Source: Chamaelirium japonicum (taxonomy: Eukaryota > Streptophyta > Magnoliopsida > Liliales > Melanthiaceae). From it: a stretch of DNA of 64,000 bases. The notes under the pieces were generated by a model. It had not been told where the DNA came from. It saw only the letters and a program-made list of their open reading frames with translations, and ran no database searches. Positions 54,791 through 64,000 of this stretch are shown here, piece by piece (the first letter of the stretch is position 1; each line of letters begins with the position of its first letter). Where the stretch lies: contig CANTAL010000027.1 of the NCBI GenBank assembly GCA_947650365.1, positions 1,116,001-1,180,000 of the forward strand. The letters run 5' to 3'. Position numbers and translations under genes: made by a program.

Positions 54791-54911
54791 AATCACACAG
54801 GGTCCCCCCACGATCAACTAACGTTCAAAGGTGCACCTTTCTATTCAACCAAATACAAAGTCTGAGGCCGCAACCTAAACACCTGAATGATCGTGCGAAT
54901 GAATTACGAAT
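54791..54911 (+). other. Island 2: element E, full length
   Basis: Satellite ends at CATTCGTAGA. E runs from ATCACACAGGG (about 54792) to CACCTGAATG (54889), then enters R satellite through ATCGTGCGAATGAATTACG. The head has six C in GGTCCCCCCACG where copy 1a has CTCCCC. The palindrome (54826-54841) is broken at its last base. It lies at an F-to-R switch, in the same order as islands 1 and 3. There is no coding potential. Origin unknown. Confidence 0.9.
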
Positions 54912-55273
54912 GAACTAGAATAGATTCTGCGAATGAATTAGAATGGAACGTGCGAATGAATTAGAATTGATCGTACAAATGAATTAGAATGGATACATTC
55001 GTGCGAATGAATTAGAATGGATCGTACAAATGAATTAGAATGGATCGTACGAATGAATTAGAATGGATCGTACGAATGAATTAGAATGGATCGTATGAAT
55101 GAATTAGAATGGATCGTGCGAATGAACTAGAATGGATCATACGAATGAATTAGAAAGGATCGTGCGAATGAATTAGAATGGATACATTCGTGCGAATGAA
55201 TTAGAATGGATCGTACGAATGAATTAGAATGGATCGTATGAATGATCGTATGAATGAATTAGAATGGATCGTA
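54912..55273 (-). repeat. Short satellite block, R orientation, right of island 2
   Basis: R units, nearly all close to consensus, with two standard 28-mers. The turn to F is a double-palindrome string, GTACGTATCGTACGTATG. Confidence 0.9.
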
Positions 55274-58200
55274 CGTATCGTACGTATGATCCATTCTATT
55301 TCATTCATATGATCCATTCTTACTCATTCATACGATCCATTCTAATTCATTCGCACGATCCATTCTAATTCATTCATACGATCCATTCTAATTCATTCGT
55401 ACGATCCATTCTAATTCATTCGCACAATTTATACTAATTCATTCGTACGATCCATTCTAATTCATTAGCACGATCAATTCTAATTCATTCGTACGATCCT
55501 TTCTATTTCATTCGTACGATCCATTCTTACTCATTCGTACGATCCATTCTAATTCATTCCCATGAATGTATCCATTCTAATTCATTCGTACGATCCATTC
55601 TAATTCATTCGCACGATCCATTCTAATTCATTCGCACGATCCATTCTAATTCATTCGCACGAATGTATCTATTCTAATTCATTCGTACGATCCATTCTAA
55701 TTCATTCGCACAATCTATTCTAATTCATTCGTACGATCCATTCTCATTCATTCGCACGATCCATTCTAATTCATTTGCACGATCCATTCTAATTCATTCA
55801 TATAATCCATTCTAATTCTTTTGCACGAATGTATCCATTCTAATTCATTCGTACGATCCATTCTAATCCCTTTGTACGATCCATTCTATTTCATTCGTAT
55901 GATCCATTCTAATTCCTTCGTACGATCCATTCTAATTCATTCCCATGAATGTATCCATTCTAATTCATACGTACGATCCATTCTAATTCATTCATACGAT
56001 CCAATCTAATTCATTCATACGATCCATTCTAATTCATTCGCATGAATGTATCCATTCTAATTCATTCGTACGATCTATGATCCATTCTAATTCATTCGCA
56101 CAATCTATTCTAATTCATTCGCACGATCCATTCTAATTCATTAGCACGATCCATTCTAATTCATTCGTACGATCCATTCTATTTCATTCGTACTATCCAT
56201 TCTTACTTATTCGTACGATCCATTCTAATTCATTCACACGAATATATCCATTCTAATTTATTCGTACGATCCATTCTAATTCATTCACACGATCCATTCT
56301 AATTCATTTATACGATCCATTCCAATTCATTCGTACGATCCATTCTAATTCATTCACAAGATCCATTCTAATTCATTCATACGATCCATTCTAATTCATT
56401 CATACAATCCATTCTAATTCTTTCACACGAATGTATCCATTTTAATTCATTCGTACGATCCACCCTAATTCCTTCGTACGATCCATTCTAATTCCTTCGT
56501 ACGATCCATTCTATTTCATTCGTATGAATTCCTTCGTATGATCCATTCTAATTCTTTTCCATGAATGTATCCATTCTAATTCATACGTATGATCTATTCT
56601 AATTAATTCATACGATCCAATCTAATTCACTCATACGATCCATTCTAATTCATTTGCACGAATGTATCCATTCTAATTCATTCGTACGATCCATTCTAAT
56701 TCATTCGCACAATCTATTCTAATTCATTCGTACGATCCATTCTAATTCATTCGCACGATCCATTCTAATTCATTTGTACGATCCATTCTAATTCATTCAT
56801 ACAATCCATTCTAATTCTTTTGTACGAATGTATCCATTGTAATTCATTCGTACGATCCATTCTAATTCCTTTGTACGATCCATTCTAATTCCTTCGTACG
56901 ATCCATTCTAATTCATTCCCATGAATGTATCCATTCTAATTCATACGTACATTCCATTCTAATTCATTCATACGATCCAATCTAATTCATTCATACGATC
57001 CATTCTAATTCATTCGCACGAATGTATCCATTCTAATTCATTCTAATTCCTTCGTACGATCCATTCGTATGATCCATTCTAATTCTTTCGCACGATCCAT
57101 TCTAATTCATTCGTACAATCTATTCTAATTCATTCATACGATCCATTCTAATTCATTAGCACGATCCATTCTAATTCATTCGTACGATCCATTCTATTTC
57201 ATTCGTACGATCCAATCTTACTCATTCGTATGATCCATTCTAATTCATTTGCACGAATGTATCCATTCTAATTCACTCGTACGATCCATTCTAATTCATT
57301 CGCACGATCCATTCTAATTCATTCATACGATCCATTCTAGTTCATTCATACGATCCATTCTAATTCATTCGCACGAATGTATCCATTCTAATTCATTCGT
57401 ACGATCCATTCTAATTCATTCGCACAATCTATTCTAATTCATTCATAAGATCCATTCTAATTCATTCGCACGATCCATTCTAATTCATTTGCACGATCCA
57501 TTCTAATTCATTCATACAATCCATTCTTATCCATTCTAATTCATTCGCACGATCCATTCTAATTCCATTGTATGATCCATTCTTTTTCATTCGTATGATC
57601 CATTCTAATTCCTTCGTACGATCCATTCTAATTCATTTCCATGAATGTATCCATTCTAATTCATACGTACGATCCATTCTAATTTATTCATACGATCCAA
57701 TCTAATTCATTCAAACGATCCATTCTAATTCATTCGCACGAATGTATCCATTCTAATTAATTCGTACGATCCATTCAAATTGATTAGCACGATCCATTCT
57801 TATTCATTCATACGATCCATTCTATTTTATTTGTACGGTCCATTCTTACTCATTCGTACGATCCATTCTAATTCATTCGCACGAATGTATCCATTCTAAT
57901 TCATCGTACGATCCATTCTAATTCATTCGTACGAATGTATCCATTCTTATTCATTCGTACAAATGTATCCATTCTAATTCATTCGTACGATCCATTCTAA
58001 TTCATTCGTACGATCCATTCTAATTCATTCGCACGATCCATTCTAATTCATTAATACGATCCATTTTAATTCATTCATACAATCCATTCTAATTCTTTTG
58101 CACGAATGTATCCTTTCTAATTCCTTCGTACGATCCATTCTAATTCATTCGTACGATCCATTCTAATTCATTCATACCATCCATTCTAATTCATTCATAC

Positions 58201-59425
58201 GATCCATTCTAATTCATTCGTACGATCCATTCTAATTCATTCGCACGATCCATTCTAATTCATTCATATGATCCATTCTAATTCATTCATACAATCCATT
58301 CTAATTCATTCGCACGAATATATCCATTCTAATTCATTCGTACGATCCACCCTAATTCCTTTGTATGATCCATTCTAGTTTATTCGCACGAATGTATCCA
58401 TTGTAATTCATTCGTACAATCCATTCGAATTCATTCATACGATCCATTCTAAATCATTTATACGATCCATTCTAATTCATTCATATGATCCATTCTAATT
58501 CATTCGCCCGAATGTATTCATTCGCGCAATCTATTCTAATTCATTCGTATGATCCATTCAAATTCATTAGCACGATCCATTCTAATTTATTCGTACGATC
58601 CATTCTATTTCATTCATACGAATATATCCATTCTAATTCATTCATACGAATATATCCATTCTAATTCATTCATACGATCTATTCTAATTCATTCGCACGA
58701 TCCATTCTAATTCATTCGCACGATCCATTCTAATTCATTCGTACGATCCATTCTAATTCATTCGCATGATCCATTCTAATTGATTCGTACAATCTATTCT
58801 AATTCATTCGTAATTCATTCGCACGATCCATTCTAATTCATTTGTACGATCCATTCTAATTCATTCATACAATCCATTCTAATTCTTTTGCACGAATGTG
58901 TCCATTCTAATTCATTCGTACGATCCATTCCAATTCCTTCGTACGATCCATTCTAATTCCTTCGTACGATCCATTCTAATTCATTCCCATGAATGTATCC
59001 ATTCTAATTCATTTATACGATCCATTCTAATTCATTCGCACAATCTATTCTAATTCATTCGTACGATCCATTCTAATTCATTTGCACGATCCATTCTAAT
59101 TCATTCGTACGATCCATTCTATTTCATTCGTACGATCCATTCTTACTCATTCGTTCGATCCATTGTAATTCATTCGGACGATCCATTCTAATTCATTCAT
59201 ACGATCTATTATATTTCATTTGTACGATCCATTCTTACTTATTCGTACGATCCATTCTAATTCATTCGCACGAATGTATCCATTCTAATTCATTCGTACG
59301 ATCCATTCTAATTCATTCGCACGATCCATTCTAATTTATTCTAATTCATTCGCACAATCCATGGTAATTCATTCGTACGATCCATTCTAATTCATTCGCA
59401 CGATCCATTCTAATTCATTCTAATT
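55274..59425 (+). repeat. Satellite block, F orientation
   Basis: About 4.2 kb of F units. The module TTTTGCACGAATGT ... CCCATGAATGT ... ATACGTACG recurs at about 55820, 56560, 56820, 57600 and 58890, spaced several hundred bp apart. The 62-codon frame at 55821-56009 is this module translated; its near twin lies at 19995-20183 on the other strand. The block ends with lengthened CATTCTAATTCAA units at island 3. Confidence 0.93.
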
Positions 59426-59515
59426 CAACTAACGTTCAAAGGTGCACATTTGTATTCAACCAAATACAAAGTCTGAGGCCGCAACCTAAACACCTGAATG
59501 ATCGTGCGAATGAAT
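59426..59515 (+). other. Island 3: element E, head-truncated
   Basis: E begins at CAACTAACGTTC, so the ACACAGGGTC...GAT head is missing. It keeps the body and tail to CACCTGAATG and the usual passage ATCGTGCGAATGAATTAC into R satellite. The palindrome (59437-59452) has one change (GCACATTTG). The left join is to CATTCTAATT satellite, a different breakpoint from the other copies. Confidence 0.9.
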
Positions 59516-62500
59516 TACAAATGAATTAGAATAGATTGTGCGAATGAATTAGAATGGATCGTGCGAATGAATTAGAATGGATCGTACGAATGAATTAGAA
59601 TGGATCGTATGAATGAATTAGAATGGATCATGCGAATGAATTAGAATGGATCGTACGAATGAATTAGAATGGATACATTCATGCGAACGAATTAGAATGG
59701 ATCGTACGAATGAATTAGAATGGATCGTACGAATGAATTAGAATGGATCGTATGAATGAATTAGAATGGATCATGCGAATGAATTAGAATGGATCGTACG
59801 AATGAATTAGAATGGATACATTCATGCGAACGAATTAGAATGGATCGTACGAATGAATTAGAATGGATCGTGCGAATGAATTAGATTGGATCGTGCGAAT
59901 GAATTAGAATGGATCGTATGAATGAATTAGAATGGATACATTCGTGCGAATGAATTAGAATGGATCGTATGAATGAATTAGAATGGATCGTATGAATGAA
60001 TTCGAATGGATCGTACGAATTAATTAGAATGGATACATTCGTGCGAATGAATTAGAATGGATCATACAAAGGAATTAGGGTGGATCGTACGAATGAATAA
60101 GAATGGATACATTCGTGCGAAAGAATTAGAATGGATTGTATGAATGAATTAGAATGGATCGTACGAATGAATTAGAATGGATACATTCATGCGAACGAAT
60201 TAGAATGGATCGTACGAATGAATTAGAATGGATCGTGCGAATGAATTAGATTGGATCGTGCGAATGAATTAGAATGGATCGTATGAATGAATTAGAATGG
60301 ATACATTCGTGCGAATGAATTAGAATGGATCGTATGAATGAATTAGAATGGATCGTATGAATGAATTCGAATGGATCGTACGAATGAATTAGAATGGATA
60401 CATTCGTGCGAATGAATTAGAATGGATCATACAAAGGAATTAGGGTGGATCGTACGAATGAATAAGAATGGATACATTCGTGCGAAAGAATTAGAATGGA
60501 TTGTATGAATGAATTAGAATAGATCGTATGAATGAATTAGAATGGATACATTCGTGGGAATGAATTAGAATGGATCATACGAAGGAATTAGGGTGGATCG
60601 TACGAATGAATTAGAATGGATACATTCGTGCGAAAGAATTAGAATGGATTGTATGAATGAATTAGAATGGATCCTGCGAATGAATTAGAATGGATCGTAC
60701 GAATGAATTAGAATGGATCGTGCGAATGAATTAGAATTGATCGTATGAATGAATTCGAATGGATCGTACGAATGAATTAGAATGGATACATTCGTGTGAA
60801 TGAATTAGAATGGATCAAACGAAGGAATTAGGGTGGATCGTACGAATGAATTAGAATGGATACATTCGTGCAAAAGAATTAGAATGGATTTTATGAATAA
60901 ATTAGAATGGATCGTATGAATGAATTAGAATGGATCGTGCGAATGAAATATAATGGATCGTACAAATGAATTAGAATGGATCGTATGAATGAATTAGAAT
61001 GGATCGTGCGAATGAATTGGAATGGATCGTATGAATGAATTATAATAGATACATTCGTGCGAATGAATTAGAATGGATCGTACGAATGAGTAAGAATGGA
61101 TCGTACAAATGAAATAGAATGGATCGTACAAATGAATTAGAATAGATCGTGCTAATGAATTAGAATGGATCGTACGAATGAATTATAAAAGATTGTGCGA
61201 ATGAATTAGAATAATCGTACGAATGAATTAGAATGGATCGTATGAATGAATTAGAATGGATCGTGCGAATGAATTAGAATGGATCATACGAATGAATTAG
61301 AATGGATACATTCGTGCGAATGAATTAGAATGGATTGTACGAATGAAATAGAATGGATCGTATGAATGAATTAGAATGGATCGTGCTAATGAATTAGAAT
61401 GGATCGTACGAATGAAATAGAATGGATCGTACGAATGAGTAAGAATGGCTCGTACGAATGAATTAGAATGGATACATTCGTGCAAAAGAATTAGAATGTA
61501 TTGTATGAATGAATTAGAATGGATCGTGCAAATGAATTAGAATGGATTGTGCGAATCAATTAGAATGGATCGTACGAATGAATTAGAATGAATACATTCG
61601 TGCGAATGAATTAGAATGGATCATACAAAGGAATTAGGGTGGATGTACGAATGAACTAGAATGGATATATTCGTACGAAAGAATTAGAATGGATTGTATA
61701 AATGAATTAGAATGGATCGTATGAATGAATTAGAATGGATCGTGCGAATGAATTAGAATGGATCATACGAATGAATTAGAATGGATCGTATGAATGAATA
61801 AGAATGGATCGTCCGAATGAATTAGATTGGATTGTATGAATGAATTCGAATGGATAGTACGAATGAATTAGAATGGATACATTCGTGCGAATGAATTAGA
61901 ATGGATCATACGAAGGAATTAGGGTGGATCGTACGAATGAATTAGAATGGATTGAATAAATGAATTAGAATGGATCGTATGAATGAATTAGAATGGATCG
62001 TGCGAATGAATTAGAATGGATCGTACGAATGAATTAGAATGGATCGTATGAATGAATTATAATGGATCGTGCAAATGAATTAGAATGGAACGTATGAATT
62101 AATTAGAATGGATACATTCGTGCGAATGAATTAGAATGGATCGTACAAATAAGTAAGAATGGATCGTACAAATGAAATAGAATGGATCGTACAAATGAAT
62201 TAGAATGGATCGTGCTAATGAATTAGAATGGATAGTACGAATTAATTAGAATAGATTATGCGAATGAATTAGAATGGATCGTACAAATTCATTAGAATGG
62301 ATCGTATGAATGAATTAGAATGGATCGTGCAAATGAATTAGAATGGATCGTACGAATGAATTAGAATGGATCGTGCGAATGAATTAGAATGGATACATTC
62401 GTGCGAGTGAATTAGAATGGATCGTATGAATGAATTAGAATGGATCATACGAATGGATTCGAATGGATACATTTATGCGAATGAATTAGAATGGATCGTA

Positions 62501-64000
62501 CGAATGAGTAAGAATGGATCGTATGAATAAAATAGAATGGATCGTACGAATGAATTAGAATGGATCGTGCTAATGAATTAGAATGAAAAGTACGAATGAA
62601 TTAGAATAGATTGTGCGAATGAATTAGAATAGATCGTAGAAATGAATTAGAATGGATCGTATGAATGAATTAGAATGGATTGTGCTAATGAATTAGAATG
62701 GATCGTACGAATGAATTAGAATGGATCATGCGAATGAATTAGAATAGATACATTCGTGCGAATGAATTAGAATGGATCGTATGAATGAATTAGATTGCAT
62801 CATATGAATAAATTAGAATGGATCGTATGTATGAATTAGAATGGATACATTCGTGGGAATGAATTAGAATGGATCGTACGAAATAATTAGAATGGATCAT
62901 ACGAATGAAATAGAATGGATCGTACGAAGGAATTAGAATGGATTGTATAAATGAATTAGAATGGATCGTACGAATGAATTAGAATAGATTTAGCAAATGA
63001 ATTAGAATGGATCGTACGAATGAATTAGAATGGATACATTCGTGCGAATGAATTAGAATGGATCGTATGAATGAATTAGAATGGATCGTATGAATGAATT
63101 CGAATAGATCGTACGAATGAATTAGAATAGATACATTCGTGCGAATGAATCAGAATGGATCATACGAAGGAATTAGGGTAGATCGTACGAATGAATTAGA
63201 ATGGATACATTCGTGCGAAAGAATTAGAATGGATTGTATGAATGAATTAGAATGAATCGTATGAATGAATTAGAATGGATCATGCGAATGAATTAGAATG
63301 GATCGTACGAAAGAATTAGAATGGATCGTATGAATGAATTAGAATGGATCGTGCGAATGAATTTGAATGGATCGTACGAATGGATTAGAATGGATACATT
63401 CGAGCGATTGAATTAGAATGGATCGTACGAATGAGTAAGAACGGATCGTACGAATGAAATAGAATGGATCGTACGAATGAATTAGAATGGATCATGCTAA
63501 TGAATTAGAATGGATCGTACGAATGAGTTAGAATATATTGTATGAATGAATTAGAATGGATCGTACGAATGAATTAAAATGGATCGTATGAATGAATTAG
63601 AATGGATCGTGCGAATGAATTAGAAAGGATCGTACGAATAAATTAGAATGGTTACCTTCGTGCGAATGAATTACAATGGATTGTACGAATGAGTAAGAAT
63701 GGATCGTATGAATGACATAGAATAGATCGTACGAATGAATTAGAATGGATCATGGTAATGAATCAGAATGAATCGTACGAATGAATTAGAATAGATTGTG
63801 CGAATGAATACATTCGTGCGAATGAATTAGAATGGATCGTATGAATGAATTAGAATGGGTAGTATGAATGAATTAGAATGGATCGTATGAGTGAATTAGA
63901 ATGGATCGTATGAATGAATTCAAATGGATCGTACGAATGTATTAGAATGGATACATTCGTGCGAATGAATTAGAATGAATCGTACGAATGAAATAGAATG
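59510..64000 (-). repeat. Satellite block, R orientation, to window end
   Basis: The first 1.4 kb after island 3 is the most regular DNA in the window, with exact or nearly exact 143-bp and 365-bp tandem duplications. Further right come GGAATTAGGGTGG modules (about 60588, 60829, 61630, 61919 and 63173). The last 250 bp match 18561-18770, including one 18-bp unit at 63802. Confidence 0.93.
59823..60552 (-). repeat. Nearly perfect 365-bp tandem duplication
   Basis: CATGCGAACG occurs at 59823 and 60188. Reading both 365-bp copies side by side I find about one difference in the first 320 bases (TTAATTAG against TGAATTAG) and a few near the end. The size equals eleven 23-mers plus four 28-mers. 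A smaller duplication of 143 bp (five 23-mers plus one 28-mer) lies just left, starting at 59680. Confidence 0.92.

Larger units (their letters stand above)
1..64000. repeat. Satellite array, 23-bp unit with 28-bp variant
   Basis: The whole window except about 0.3 kb is tandem satellite. The unit is an 18-base core ATCCATTCTAATTCATTC followed by a linker. The 5-base linker (GTACG, ATACG, GTATG, GCACG, ATACA and so on) gives a 23-mer. The 10-base linker GCACGAATGT gives a 28-mer. Some units are 18 or 33 bp, so lengths move in 5-bp steps, which fits a pentamer ancestry. Orientation flips 39 times. Because 23 is not a multiple of 3 and the core carries TAA (TAG on the other strand), open frames rarely exceed about 60-70 codons. 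I see no transposon body, simple A/T tract, telomere motif or gene interrupting the array. Such arrays usually form heterochromatin, often near centromeres or chromosome ends. That location is inference; the sequence alone does not show it. Confidence 0.97.

Noticed and set aside
54791-54911. Element E as a tRNA or other small RNA gene
   Set aside because: I see no cloverleaf, no A or B box in proper order, and no terminator tract. The short hairpin alone is not enough.
55821-56009. 62-codon open frame, + strand
   Set aside because: Satellite translation, as above. Many other copies of the same string in the window are closed by single changes, with no sign that the frame is kept.
61297-61485. 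62-codon open frame, - strand
   Set aside because: Satellite translation with repeated RTIHSNSFAR/SILIHSYDPF blocks. It has no start context or composition unlike its surroundings.
1-64000. CRISPR-like array of short repeats and spacers
   Set aside because: There are no unique spacers. The bases between any two cores are 5- or 10-base linkers from the same small set, and orientation changes repeatedly.
1-64000. CENP-B box in the unit (TTCGTACGATCC resembles the TTCG....A..C half)
   Set aside because: The essential CGGG half is absent in every unit I read, so only half the motif fits. This may be chance and does not show a centromere.
1-64000. Assembly artefact as the reason for all strand switches
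   Set aside because: It cannot be excluded for any single turn. However, several turns are duplicated with their flanks and have since diverged, which argues that at least those are real.

Overview
The window is one continuous block of satellite DNA from a eukaryotic genome. I find no gene, RNA gene, transposon body or CRISPR array. The basic unit is 23 bp: an 18-base core ATCCATTCTAATTCATTC plus a 5-base linker, usually GTACG. A 28-bp form carries a 10-base linker, GCACGAATGT. Rarer 18-bp and 33-bp forms also occur, so all lengths differ by 5 bp. The unit is built from degenerate pentamers of the ATTCN/GAATN type plus a leftover TAC or TGC. I cannot name the species. The linker varies mostly as CG to CA or TG, which suggests a genome with cytosine methylation (vertebrate, plant or similar), but that is inference.

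The array is not head-to-tail. I call F the orientation in which the + strand reads the core ATCCATTCTAATTCATTC, and R its reverse complement. By eye there are 40 main blocks (20 F, 20 R; about 34 kb F and 30 kb R) and 39 strand switches, plus several one-unit flips. Most switches lie on short palindromes that the unit already contains or nearly contains (GGATCC, CGTACG, TCTATAGA, GAATTC). Layout: 1-3974 is a dense mosaic of 12 short blocks; 3975-11505 is a long F block; 11704-22515 is mainly R with three short F blocks; 22516-31929 is a long F block; 31930-46924 is mainly R with repeated F inserts of about 0.3-0.9 kb; 46925-59425 is mainly F with three short R blocks; 59510-64000 is R.

On top of the unit there is higher-order structure. 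Variant units recur in fixed order. Examples are a CCACCC unit followed by a 28-mer, a TATTTC unit followed by a CTTACTC unit, a CACAATCTATTC unit, an ATTAGCAC linker, and a CCCATGAATGT linker followed by ATACGTACG. These strings are duplicated as larger blocks: a 1.84-kb tandem pair at 6534-10204, a 3.2-kb pair containing its own inversion at about 13914-20160, a 2.6/5.3-kb series at about 23.6-31.5 kb, a 2.8-kb (then 5.2-kb) series containing an inverted insert at 34.4-45.9 kb, and a nearly perfect 365-bp pair at 59823-60552.

The only non-satellite DNA is a single unidentified element of about 100 bp, here called E. Four copies lie in three islands (11478-11704, 54791-54911, 59426-59515). 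Every island sits exactly at an F-to-R switch, and every E copy has its same end joined to satellite in the same phase. The first island is a 92-bp head-to-head inverted repeat. E is itself palindrome-rich. This pairing of E with inversion points is the most unusual thing in the window. It could be the original edge of the array, or a hairpin sequence that seeds inversions. All boundaries were read by eye and are good to about 10-20 bp.
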